A DNA stretch of 6,809 nucleotides from NCBI GenBank assembly GCA_030609785.1, contig JAUWTC010000143.1, forward strand, positions 1 through 6,809. The letters run 5' to 3'. The notes below the pieces were generated by a model, which saw only the letters and a list, made by a program, of their open reading frames with translations, was not told the DNA's origin and did no database searches. This stretch comes from Holophagae bacterium. GTDB lineage: Bacteria; Acidobacteriota; Thermoanaerobaculia; Thermoanaerobaculales; Sulfomarinibacteraceae. The position numbers and the translations under genes are program-made. Below, piece by piece: positions 1 through 6,627 of this stretch; position 1 is the stretch's first letter; each line of letters starts with the position of its first letter.

Positions 1-1182
1 CCGGCGAGCCCCCTCGCTGACCACTGGGCCTTGAACCCGGACATCATCTTCCTCAATCATGGGTCCTTCGGCGCCTGTCCCCGGGCGGTCCTGGACCATC
101 AGGCGGAGCTTCGCAGCCGGATGGAAGCCGAGCCCGTGCGGTTTTTCGTGCGCGAGTTGGATTCGCTGCTCCACCAGGCCCGAGTTGACCTCGCGACCTT
201 TCTGGGCGCCGATCCCGAGGGACTGGCCTTCGTCAACAACGCGACGACGGGCGTCAATACCGTGTTGGCGTCATTGCCCCTTGGCCCCGGCGACGAGGTG
301 CTTGTCACCGACCACGAATATCCTGCCTGCCGAAATGCCCTGGATGCGACCACGGCGCGAGTCGGCGCCACTGTCGTGGTCGCCGAGATCCCCTTCCCGT
401 TAGCCTCGGCCGAAGAAGCCGCCGGGGCCATTCTCAGAAAGGTCACCACCAGGACCCGCCTCGCTCTTCTGGATCACATCACCAGCCAGACCGGGATGAT
501 CCTGCCGATCGAGGGCCTGGTTCAAGAGCTCGAAAGTCGAGGCATTCCCGTACTGGTCGACGGCGCCCACGCCCCGGGCATGGTCGACCTGAACATTGAA
601 GATCTCGGCGCCTCCTTTTACACCGGAAATTGCCACAAGTGGCTCTGCGCGCCCAAGGGAGCGGGTTTCCTATGGGTTCGTGAAGACCACCGAGATGACA
701 TCCGGCCGCTGGTCATCAGCCACGGCGCGACGGTGCCTCTGGGCCAGTACACCCGTTTCAGGCTGGAATTCGACTGGGTGGGGACCGACGATCCGACGGC
801 CTACCTCTCGGTTCCCACCGCGATCGCTGAGGTCGGGTCGATGATCGAGGGCGGGTGGCCCGCCATTCGCAGACGCAACCGGGATCTGGCACTCCGAGCC
901 CGGGATCTGTTATGTGAAGCTCTGGGGATTGACGCCCCGTGTCCGGACTCGATGATCGGCTCGATGGCCGCAATCCCCATCACCGACGGAAGCCCCGAAC
1001 CGCCCACGTCGCCTCTGTATTGCGATCCCCTTCAGGACAGGCTGCTGTTCGACTCGTCGATCGAGGTGCCCGTCATCCCTTGGCCGGCCCCACCGCACCG
1101 CCTGCTGCGCATCTCGGCCCAGCTCTACAACACCGAGGCGCAGTACCGCCTGCTGGCAGCAGCGATCGTCCCAAAGGGTTAA
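1..1182 (+). CDS. PLP-dependent aminotransferase, class V (isopenicillin-N-epimerase-like), 5' partial
   Basis: The frame is open from the first base, so the gene enters from the left. A TTG at 31 is possible, but family-like sequence (LADHWALNP) lies before it, so only a few N-terminal residues are probably missing. Of 393 visible residues, counted from base 1, the protein begins with the family opening FLNHGSFGACPR (about 17-28). The PLP-contacting Asp lies in LVDGAH (Asp187), and the Schiff-base lysine is in TGNCHKW (Lys213, codon 637-639). The C-terminal small domain ends with LLRISAQLYNT. All parts of fold-type I PLP enzymes are present, and the length matches the family (about 390). It is probably cytosolic. 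Members act as epimerases, cysteine desulfurases/lyases or ergothioneine-type enzymes; the sequence does not settle the substrate. The enzyme class is sure, the reaction is not. It converges on the GNAT gene across a repeat-filled spacer, and no terminator with a T-tract follows it. Confidence 0.93.
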   Translation, partial: PASPLADHWALNPDIIFLNHGSFGACPRAVLDHQAELRSRMEAEPVRFFVRELDSLLHQARVDLATFLGADPEGLAFVNNATTGVNTVLASLPLGPGDEVLVTDHEYPACRNALDATTARVGATVVVAEIPFPLASAEEAAGAILRKVTTRTRLALLDHITSQTGMILPIEGLVQELESRGIPVLVDGAHAPGMVDLNIEDLGASFYTGNCHKWLCAPKGAGFLWVREDHRDDIRPLVISHGATVPLGQYTRFRLEFDWVGTDDPTAYLSVPTAIAEVGSMIEGGWPAIRRRNRDLALRARDLLCEALGIDAPCPDSMIGSMAAIPITDGSPEPPTSPLYCDPLQDRLLFDSSIEVPVIPWPAPPHRLLRISAQLYNTEAQYRLLAAAIVPKG

Positions 1183-1206
1183 CCCGGCAAAGTCGGAGAC
1201 AAAAGA

Positions 1207-1320
1207 CAATTGAACCGCAAAGAGCGCTAAGAGCGCAAAGGGAACGCAAAGAGGAAATGAGGGAAAGGGCCTTCTCGTAGCTATTCTTTCGGGTGCTTCG
1301 TGCTCTTTGTGGTTCAGTTT
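1207..1320. repeat. REP-like imperfect inverted repeat with CGCAAAG units
   Basis: The left arm at 1207-1227 (CAATTGAACCGCAAAGAGCGC) is matched by the reverse complement of 1300-1320 at 17 of 21 positions, and weaker pairing continues inward. The left half carries CGCAAAG at 1234-1240 and 1245-1251, plus CCGCAAAG near 1216-1222. A further degenerate copy of the right-arm motif lies at about 1349-1367 (CTTGCGGTTTCCA). Repeats built from GAACCGCAAAG and its complement CTTTGCGGTT are, from memory, scattered between genes in many environmental GC-rich genomes. I infer a dispersed REP-type element; copy number cannot be seen in one window. Confidence 0.72.
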
Positions 1321-1390
1321 GGTTTTCTTCGTGCCATCTTCGCGGTCTTGGCGTCTTGCGGTTTCCACGAGCGCCTTCTCGGACGGGACG

Positions 1391-1463
1391 TGCCGGGCAT
1401 GGCTTTCTTCACCGAGCATACCTCCCGAGGCCAAAGACGTCGCGAAGAAAGTCTTGCCGGGCA
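1391..1463. repeat. Inverted repeat, 20-base arms, 33-base loop
   Basis: Bases 1391-1410 (TGCCGGGCATGGCTTTCTTC) pair with 1444-1463 (GAAGAAAGTCTTGCCGGGCA) at 17 of 20 positions. The 33-base loop (1411-1443) contains no gene. The element follows the CGCAAAG repeat closely and may be part of the same larger mobile or dispersed unit. No T-tract follows on either strand. Confidence 0.62.
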
Positions 1464-1522
1464 ATCCACGGGGAGCGCGTTTGCCACCGAGTCTCCCGGT
1501 GACGCCGTAGGCCGCCGAGGTC

Positions 1523-1578
1523 GTTTCCCGGAGGGGCGGTACTCTCCCGATTCGGATCATGTCGCCCCTCCAGGAAAC
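1523..1578. repeat. Inverted repeat, 16-base near-perfect arms, 24-base loop
   Basis: Bases 1523-1538 (GTTTCCCGGAGGGGCG) and 1563-1578 (CGCCCCTCCAGGAAAC) are complementary at 15 of 16 positions. Pairing continues imperfectly outward into the flanking CCGAGG and CGGCCG bases. A GC-rich stem of this length is unlikely by chance. It could act as a bidirectional transcript end or barrier between the convergent genes, but no run of T follows on either strand, so it does not fit an ordinary rho-independent terminator. Confidence 0.65.
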
Positions 1579-1585
1579 GGCCGAG

Positions 1586-1609
1586 CGGGGGTGCCGATCC
1601 GCACTCCCG
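1586..1609 (+). repeat. Compact hairpin, 9-bp stem with 6-base loop
   Basis: CGGGGGTGC (1586-1594) and GCACTCCCG (1601-1609) pair over all nine positions in a plus-strand RNA if one G-U pair is allowed. The loop is CGATCC. On the minus-strand RNA the same position is an A-C mismatch, so the stem favours plus-strand transcripts, that is, the aminotransferase message. It lies eight bases after the 1523-1578 inverted repeat. The bases that follow are purine-rich rather than T-rich, so I call it a hairpin and not a terminator. Confidence 0.55.
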
Positions 1610-1648
1610 AAGGCCGGGGTTGGAATCCAGGGTCAGGGATAGAGGGCA

Positions 1649-1703
1649 GCGACCGGGACAGGTTCAGCCTCAGGTACAGCGTCAGTCTGCAGATTCAGCG
1701 TCA
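1649..1703. repeat. Degenerate hexanucleotide tandem repeat
   Basis: The tract reads as successive six-base units of the form G-S-Y-T-C-A: GGGACA, GGTTCA, GCCTCA, GGTACA, GCGTCA, GTCTGC, then a seven-base AGATTCA and GCGTCA. The clearest run is 1655-1684. Units differ by one to three bases, so this is an old or diverged array. It ends 15 bases before the GNAT stop codon. No function is implied. Confidence 0.5.
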
Positions 1704-1718
1704 GCCGGGAGCTGAGAG

Positions 1719-2273
1719 CTACCCCACCACCCGCGCGTAGAGACACTGATCCCAGTAGCGTTCTCGAGCGAAGGCGCTGCCTTTCAGGACCCCCTCCCGG
1801 TCAAAGCCCATTTTCTCCAGGACCCTGATCGAGGCGACGTTGTCGGGATCGATCAATCCGTAGATCCGATGCAGGCCGAGGTTTTCGAAACCGAAGTCGA
1901 CGATCGGCCGCACGGCTTCGCTTGCGTATCCCTGCCCCCAGAACTCAGGATTGAAGCCGTAGCCGACCTCGGCCTTGTGATGCTCGCGGTTGATCTCGAA
2001 CAGGCCGCCGTAGCCGACGAAATCTCCCGTCGATTCCTGGCGAAAGGCCCACCAGATCGCCGAATGGCCGTCGAATGCCTCGGTCAAAACCCGCACCTTC
2101 TCGACCCCTTGCTGGGGATCGTCCAGGGCCTCCCTTGGCACATATCGGAGCCATGACCGGGACGCGAAAAGCCCAAAAACCTCGGGGGCATCCCCAGGTT
2201 CGAACTGGCCCAAGACCAGGCGATCGGTCACCATCGTAGGGAACCGCGAGAAAACACCCTCATTGACCGGCAT
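1719..2273 (-). CDS. GNAT-family N-acetyltransferase (RimJ/RimL type)
   Basis: This is a 184-residue acetyl-CoA-dependent acetyltransferase, full length for the family and presumably cytosolic. The N-terminus has the usual opening strand, TDRLVLGQFEPGD (about 16-28). The acetyl-CoA pyrophosphate-binding loop is EVGYGFNPEFWGQGYASEA (about 102-120, Q/RxxGxG-like WGQGYAS). The C-terminal helix-strand signature is HRIYGLIDPDNVASIRVLEKMGF (135-157; the N-x-A-S-x-x-x-L-E-K-x-G-F core is classic). Such proteins acetylate ribosomal N-termini, amino acids, polyamines or antibiotics; nothing here picks one. ATG at 2273 is chosen because AAAGGAGG lies five bases upstream and the alignment starts there. 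The open frame extends to 2426, but that part lies inside the upstream ATPase gene. The start overlaps the end of the ATPase gene by 14 bases, so translational coupling and a shared message are likely. Confidence 0.93.
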   Translation of the reverse strand: MPVNEGVFSRFPTMVTDRLVLGQFEPGDAPEVFGLFASRSWLRYVPREALDDPQQGVEKVRVLTEAFDGHSAIWWAFRQESTGDFVGYGGLFEINREHHKAEVGYGFNPEFWGQGYASEAVRPIVDFGFENLGLHRIYGLIDPDNVASIRVLEKMGFDREGVLKGSAFARERYWDQCLYARVVG

Positions 2274-4812
2274 GGCGGCCTCCTTTGCGGTCGTCAGGGT
2301 TGATTCGAAAGGCTGCCAGGGCCTGTGGCACACCATGGTCAGGAATGGCTGCGGCCATTCGTCGAATGGCGTCACCCCACCCGGGCACCGAAGCCCAGCG
2401 GCGACCGTCAGCCGACTTGAGGTCACTTTCGGGCGCGGTCAGCACCTCGGCGAGGTCCGGCCGGAGCCGACCCCGGGCATCGACCGCAACGGCCTCGATG
2501 TCACCCTCCCGCTTGAAGAGCGCCAACAGGCCGAACACCTCTTCGTCACCCACCGCCACGAAGCAGGCGGTCCGGCCTCGAGTGCCCTGATGCAGCTCTT
2601 CCAATACGCCCTCGACCAGCGGGTGGCCGGACGAGAAAAAATCCAGAGACTCGTTGGTGACGGCCTCTTCCCTGCTGAAGGTACCCAGGAATCGGCTTTC
2701 GTCCGGCACCCCGGGCAGATTCTCCACCAGGGCCTCCCCCCCGAGGGCAATGAACCACCGATCCTCTCCTCGCTGCTGCTCAACCTCGAACCCGAAAGCA
2801 GCGGCCGCTTCGAGAATAACCTCCTTGGTCAGACCCTCCAGATTCGGAGGAACCCGGCCGAGAATCTCATCAGCCATGCTCTGCTGGAAGGGTTCGCGGT
2901 GGAGCTGGTGGAACGCCGCCTCCTGAACCCGGGTTCGGGCCGCCTCCGCGGTCTTGAGTACTGCCTCAAAAATGTCAACATCGAGCACCTCGGGCCCATC
3001 GACGGCGACCCTCTCGACTTCCCGGCCGATGTGCCGCAACTCGCGGTCGATGCCTCCGAGGCTCTGCTCGAATAGACCCATGGCCTCGTACAGCCTGACG
3101 ACCGCACCCGCCACTCCTGAGGGGGGGCGGAAGTAGACGATCTCGGTTGGGCGATCCCGGCCGATTCGGTCCAGACGGCCGATCCGTTGTTCGACGACGC
3201 CAGGTTGCCATGGCAGGTCGAACAGCACCAAACGTCGGCACATCTGAAAGTTGCGTCCCTCGCCTCCGCACTCGGTCGTCAACAGGATGGACGGGCCGTC
3301 TGGCAACGAAAATCGGGCGACCTCGACATCCCGCCTTCGGGTCGGCAAGTCCTCGTGAAAAAGGGCTACCCGAAGATGGGCGCGGCGTTCCAGCGCTGTC
3401 TTGATCAGCTCCAGGCTCTCCCGCCGAGCTACGAAAACAAGAGTTTTGTCGCCCTGTTTCCTCCATTCGGGCGCATGGTCAATCAGGTAGGCCAGGCGGG
3501 GATCGTGTCGGCCGGCTTCGGCCGCGAGGGCCTCGATCTCGGGGTCGGCCGCCTTCAACAGCTTGGGCACCATCGACGGAACGGCGGACGCCTCGAACAC
3601 CAATCGGGCCTTGGAAGCCTTGGCAACCGGCGTGTCCGTATCCAAGCGACGTAGGGCCTGTTCGAGCCTCTCGAACGGCCTCCACTGCGCTTCCTCGATC
3701 ACCACCGGCTGGGGCGTGCGGGGCGGCCAACCTCCGATGTCCACGGCTCGTGTGGCGCTGGTGCACGGCGGCAGGGGTGTCCGGTCGTCGAGGCGCTCCA
3801 ACAACTGTTCCTCCCGCCCGAACTCGTCGGGCCGCAGCAACTCCACCAGGCGAAGAAAACCCAGTGCATCGTCTTCCAGGGGCGTCGCGGTCAACAGCAG
3901 GACGTTTCGCCCCTCCTGAGCGATCGCTTCGATCGCCCGATAGGCCGGATTCCCGGGGTGACCCAGGGGGCGCTGCAGATGGTGGGCCTCGTCGACCACC
4001 AGAAGATTGATCCCGGCGTCAACCGCCATCGTGACAAGTCGTGGATCGGCACACAGGGTTTCGATCGCAATGACGACCTGCCGGTGGACCTCAAATGGAT
4101 TGAACTTGGTCCCCTGCTCCCGTTCAACGTCGGCGATGCGCTTCTCATCCAACAGAACGAAAGCATGATGATGTTTGCGCCAGAGTTCCCCAAGCCACTG
4201 AACCGTTAAGGCATCGGGGGCAACAACCACCGTCCTGTCGGCCCTCCCCGTATGGATCAACCGGTTCATGATCAGGCAGGCCTCGACGGTCTTCCCCAGC
4301 CCGACCCCGTCGGCCAGAAGCCACCTGACCGGATCTGTCGCACACGCCCTCTCGGCGGCGTAGAGCTGGTGGGGGTAGAGCCGGATCCTTCCTCCCAGAA
4401 ATGAACCCAGCCCCTCGGCCTCGCGCACCCGCTCCAGGCGGAGAGCCTGCAATCGGTTGAGAAAATGCGCACCGCTGTCGATATCGCCCCGTGCGAGCCT
4501 TTCGACCGGGTTCTCTCGTTCGGGCAGCGGCCACACGGCGACCGTTGGAAAAATACGACCGTCTTCCAGTCGGCACCGGTCGCCGTCGAGGAGAGCCTCG
4601 ACTACAACACTCGACCCATCGTCCTCCAGCCGCGCCGCCACACCTTCGGTCACGACCAGGAGAACCAGGACATCCGTCGAAACCGCAAAACGCAGCCGCT
4701 CACCGCCGTCGAGGAACTCGACGACCACATGCCGGTCGTCACTCTCGACAACCCAGCCCGGGCCCATCTCCAGATTGAACCGACTCCACACACGATCGCC
4801 AAGGCTCCACAT
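2260..4812 (-). CDS. RapA/HepA-like SNF2-family ATPase (RNA polymerase-associated)
   Basis: An 850-residue SWI2/SNF2 ATPase. The N-terminus LGDRVWSRFNLEMGPGWVV (4-22) resembles the Tudor/KOW-like RapA N-terminal domain. The first helicase lobe has YPHQLYAAE (146-154), Walker A DGVGLGKT (168-175, Lys174), DEAH box VVDEAHHL (272-279) and motif III LLTATPL (306-312). The second lobe has TLVFVARRE (457-465), motif V EGRNFQM (518-524) and motif VI EQRIGRLDRIGR (541-552). After it comes a RapA-like C-terminal region with GHPLVEGVLEEL (729-740). E. coli RapA (968 residues) recycles RNA polymerase by ATP-driven translocation; orthology here is likely but not proven, and the protein is shorter in the linker and C-terminus. 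Motif I has DGVGLGKT where RapA has DEVGLGKT, which should not impair ATP binding. ATG at 4812 fits the family N-terminus but has no clear Shine-Dalgarno. It lies 36 bases after the amidohydrolase stop and overlaps GNAT. A general SNF2 remodeler is the alternative. Confidence 0.92.
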   Translation of the reverse strand: MWSLGDRVWSRFNLEMGPGWVVESDDRHVVVEFLDGGERLRFAVSTDVLVLLVVTEGVAARLEDDGSSVVVEALLDGDRCRLEDGRIFPTVAVWPLPERENPVERLARGDIDSGAHFLNRLQALRLERVREAEGLGSFLGGRIRLYPHQLYAAERACATDPVRWLLADGVGLGKTVEACLIMNRLIHTGRADRTVVVAPDALTVQWLGELWRKHHHAFVLLDEKRIADVEREQGTKFNPFEVHRQVVIAIETLCADPRLVTMAVDAGINLLVVDEAHHLQRPLGHPGNPAYRAIEAIAQEGRNVLLLTATPLEDDALGFLRLVELLRPDEFGREEQLLERLDDRTPLPPCTSATRAVDIGGWPPRTPQPVVIEEAQWRPFERLEQALRRLDTDTPVAKASKARLVFEASAVPSMVPKLLKAADPEIEALAAEAGRHDPRLAYLIDHAPEWRKQGDKTLVFVARRESLELIKTALERRAHLRVALFHEDLPTRRRDVEVARFSLPDGPSILLTTECGGEGRNFQMCRRLVLFDLPWQPGVVEQRIGRLDRIGRDRPTEIVYFRPPSGVAGAVVRLYEAMGLFEQSLGGIDRELRHIGREVERVAVDGPEVLDVDIFEAVLKTAEAARTRVQEAAFHQLHREPFQQSMADEILGRVPPNLEGLTKEVILEAAAAFGFEVEQQRGEDRWFIALGGEALVENLPGVPDESRFLGTFSREEAVTNESLDFFSSGHPLVEGVLEELHQGTRGRTACFVAVGDEEVFGLLALFKREGDIEAVAVDARGRLRPDLAEVLTAPESDLKSADGRRWASVPGWGDAIRRMAAAIPDHGVPQALAAFRINPDDRKGGRHAGQ
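2279..2286 (-). promoter_or_regulatory. Strong Shine-Dalgarno for the GNAT gene
   Basis: The minus strand reads AAAGGAGG here, with five bases between it and the ATG at 2273. It lies within the last codons of the RapA-like gene. It fixes the GNAT start and is the best ribosome binding site in the window. Confidence 0.8.
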
Positions 4813-4832
4813 AGAGGAACATGGTAGCGCAG

Positions 4833-4850
4833 GAGCTCTCAGTTGAGCTC
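4833..4850 (-). repeat. Small hairpin at the amidohydrolase stop codon
   Basis: GAGCTC occurs at 4833-4838 and again at 4845-4850. It is self-complementary, so the copies can form a six-base-pair stem with a six-base loop, overlapping the amidohydrolase TGA (4851-4849) and lying 20 bases before the ATPase start. There is no T-tract, so it is not a convincing terminator. It might modulate passage between the two genes, or may be chance. Confidence 0.3.
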
Positions 4851-6225
4851 AAGGGTCACTACGGCCCTCCAAGCTCCGCAAAAAACGCGTCGTCGAAGCG
4901 GAGAGTACGGGTGTCGATCCCCGCTCGTGCCGCTGAACCATACTTTCAAGACCAAGAAACCGCAGGGCATTCTTGAAGAAAAACGCATCTCTATACGAAG
5001 CGATCCGAGGATCGTCAAACAACTCCCTCCAAAACGCCAGGAATTCGGCGGCGTGCCCGGCTATTTTCGGCATGTGCCAACCGGAGCCGTACATGACCTT
5101 TTTCCCGAAGTGGAGATCGCCATTTGGGCCGCCGAGCGCAGCGATCAAGTTTCGTTTGAGATGGGTCGCCTTTTCCCGATCATTCACGATGGCGCCGAAA
5201 TACGAAAAGTCGCAGAACACGTTGGGAAATCGGCAGCAATGTTCGACCACCTTGCGGGCGAAATTGTGGTCATCGGCCCACTCTTCGTCGTTCTTTGAGC
5301 ACCAGCCGAAATAGGCGACCTCCGATCCGGTTTCCGGATCCACGATCTTTTCGCCGCCTCCTCCCGCGTGCCCGTAGCAGAGCGTGAAGTCGCGGTAATC
5401 GTTCAACGCCCCCAGCCAATAATCAGGATCGCAGAGGACTTTCGAACCCTTGAATGCCTCAAGACCAACCGGTGAACAGTAGGTCAAGATGGGGATCCGC
5501 TCCCGCGAGCAGTGGGCGTAAAGAGCCTCAAGCAGGGTCGCCTCCTTGGACAACATCAGAAGAAAGAACTTGAAGCAATCCAACGGCGTGGCGAAGAGCC
5601 TTCCGAGAGTCGTCGAACGCAACTTTTCCAGAAGCCACAGAAGTGATCGACGGAACCGTCGAAACACCCAGTCTCCGACCTGATCGAGCATGTCGAAGTC
5701 CGTCGAAACCCGTATGTGTTCGAGATGATTGATGAGGTCTTCCACGTCGTCGATGTGGTTTCGGGCGATATCAGCGCACACCTCTGGCCAGGCCAATTCC
5801 TCAATTTCTTCAAGAACCGCGTACAACTCGTCGGATCTCAAAACGGCCAGGCCGGCAGCCGCGCCGGCCGCTCTGGACCCCTCGAAGGTGATCAGCCCTT
5901 TGCTCACGACCCGCCTGGCCATTTCCTGCGAGGCCACGACCGTCAACAGATCAGCCGGCGATTCGAGACTGTCAGTCTCGCCGAGGCCTTCGATCGCGGC
6001 GCGGTGGGAACCCGGGATGAGATCAGCTTTCCCGGCCAGGAGACCAAGGAGTCTCTTTGCCGGTTCGACGAGTCGGTCGGCGGCACCCTTCTCCTCGGGG
6101 AATCCCTGAAGGGTCAGGTATCTGGCGCCAACCAGGTGCGTGTGAAGATCAATGACAGTTTCAGGGTGGGGCGGCACTATCTCGTTTTGAATCTCGTTCG
6201 GAGAATACCTTTCTTCATTGGCCAT
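4849..6225 (-). CDS. Amidohydrolase-like TIM-barrel protein with altered active-site positions
   Basis: A 458-residue protein of the amidohydrolase (Amidohydro_2-like) superfamily, cytosolic, with no signal peptide or clear membrane segment. The first strand carries the HxH metal motif in VIDLHTHLVG (His28, His30). Later strands have CYGHAGGG (His286), VFCDFSYFG (about 336-344) and KVMYGSGWHMP (about 376-386). The C-terminus FFKNALRFLGL (about 416-426) matches the typical family ending. Family members usually have YGSDW at the fourth motif; here the catalytic Asp is Gly382 (codon GGT, 5082-5080). The strand where a metal-binding His is expected reads PILTYCSPVG. Function could therefore be altered or lost, but the frame is intact and the sequence does not look decayed. 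A helical insert of roughly 150 residues follows the first strand. ATG 6225 is preferred over a TTG at 6351 because GGGAGAGG lies six bases upstream and the extra 42 residues look non-coding. It is the first gene of the likely three-gene unit. Substrate unknown. Confidence 0.85.
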   Translation of the reverse strand: MANEERYSPNEIQNEIVPPHPETVIDLHTHLVGARYLTLQGFPEEKGAADRLVEPAKRLLGLLAGKADLIPGSHRAAIEGLGETDSLESPADLLTVVASQEMARRVVSKGLITFEGSRAAGAAAGLAVLRSDELYAVLEEIEELAWPEVCADIARNHIDDVEDLINHLEHIRVSTDFDMLDQVGDWVFRRFRRSLLWLLEKLRSTTLGRLFATPLDCFKFFLLMLSKEATLLEALYAHCSRERIPILTYCSPVGLEAFKGSKVLCDPDYWLGALNDYRDFTLCYGHAGGGGEKIVDPETGSEVAYFGWCSKNDEEWADDHNFARKVVEHCCRFPNVFCDFSYFGAIVNDREKATHLKRNLIAALGGPNGDLHFGKKVMYGSGWHMPKIAGHAAEFLAFWRELFDDPRIASYRDAFFFKNALRFLGLESMVQRHERGSTPVLSASTTRFLRSLEGRSDP

Positions 6226-6231
6226 TCCAAT

Positions 6232-6239
6232 CCTCTCCC
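6232..6239 (-). promoter_or_regulatory. Ribosome binding site for the amidohydrolase gene
   Basis: The minus strand reads GGGAGAGG, ending six bases before the ATG at 6225. It supports this start over the longer TTG-initiated frame, which has no comparable site. Confidence 0.6.
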
Positions 6240-6489
6240 TCGCTTCCCCTTGAGGCCACGAAGCCTGTCGGCGGCACATCGACCGATCACGAATGACCTT
6301 CTGGATTTCCTGCTCGGCACCGGCCCCAACCCATTCGCGGCGGTCAGTCAAGATCGGTTTCCCCTCATCCCATCCCTCCCCTTGCCGACGAATCCAATGC
6401 CGGCACCGGGAATATTGAGGTCAGTCACTGTTTTGCACTCCGATCTGTGGCAAGACGTCTTTATTCATCTTTTGACGCAGAACACAAAC

Positions 6490-6517
6490 TTGACCCCTAA
6501 CATTCATAACATAGTAT
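6490..6517 (+). promoter_or_regulatory. Possible sigma70-type promoter, plus strand (weak)
   Basis: TTGACC (6490-6495) is followed after 16 bases by TAGTAT (6512-6517), or after 19 bases by TATTAT (6515-6520). The first box matches the -35 consensus at five of six positions. It would read rightward, antisense to the end of the ABC gene, and no plausible gene follows: an ATG at 6526 gives only seven codons. It may reflect AT-richness alone. Confidence 0.22.
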
Positions 6518-6627
6518 TATGACTCATGGAGAAATTTTTAGATTTTTAGGGTGGAACAGTAAATTGTGATATCGCGGCTCCAAGAGAAGCCAACATCTGA
6601 AACCCGGAGGTCAAGGATGAATCGCCT

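Larger units (their letters stand above)
1183..1718. other. Non-coding spacer between convergent genes, filled with repeats
   Basis: This 536-base gap separates the ends of the aminotransferase (+) and the GNAT gene (-). Open frames cross it on both strands, but they have no family resemblance, they run through palindromes, and their translations look like repeat-derived peptide (for example NHKEHEAPE). Instead it holds four inverted repeats and a degenerate hexamer tract, each listed separately. None is followed by a run of T, so classic intrinsic terminators are not obvious, although the stems may still end or protect both converging transcripts. Confidence 0.7.
6226..6627. other. Intergenic spacer upstream of the amidohydrolase gene, with AT-rich core
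   Basis: This gap of 402 bases lies between the end of the ABC ATPase gene and the amidohydrolase start, both minus strand. Bases 6481-6570 are about 31% GC by hand count (28 of 90), far below the genes around it, and include a perfect 2 x 8 repeat ATTTTTAG (6534-6549) and the partly symmetric CATAACATAGTATTATG (6505-6521, outer five bases perfect). The amidohydrolase promoter must lie here if the unit is transcribed separately, but I find no minus-strand -35/-10 pair good enough to place. Bases 6226-6420 are GC-rich with no gene I can support. Confidence 0.55.

Noticed and set aside
910..1560. Minus-strand open frame of 216 codons across the aminotransferase end and the spacer
   Set aside because: Its translation runs through the palindromic repeats and looks like repeat-derived peptide; half of it is antisense to a solid gene.
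1300..1740. Plus-strand open frame of 146 codons in the repeat spacer
   Set aside because: It crosses three inverted repeats and the hexamer tract and overlaps the GNAT stop; no protein-like features.
2274..2426. Longer GNAT start upstream of 2273
   Set aside because: The added 51 residues lie within the ATPase coding sequence in another frame and precede the normal family N-terminus; the strong Shine-Dalgarno points to 2273.
2263..3075. Long plus-strand open frame (270 codons) opposite the RapA-like gene
   Set aside because: It lies wholly antisense to a protein with clear domain matches, has no recognisable motifs, and such frames are expected in GC-rich DNA.
6226..6351. N-terminal extension of the amidohydrolase from a TTG at 6351
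   Set aside because: There is no good ribosome binding site, the 42 residues lack family similarity, and ATG 6225 has GGGAGAGG at proper spacing.
5716..6522. Plus-strand open frame of 268 codons
   Set aside because: It is antisense to the amidohydrolase N-terminus and then runs through the spacer; it has no family resemblance and no ribosome binding site that I can support.
6576..6591. Hairpin GGCTTC-TCTT-GGAGCC on the minus strand as terminator of the ABC gene
   Set aside because: The stem is only six pairs including a G-U, and no T-run follows, so it is too weak to call.
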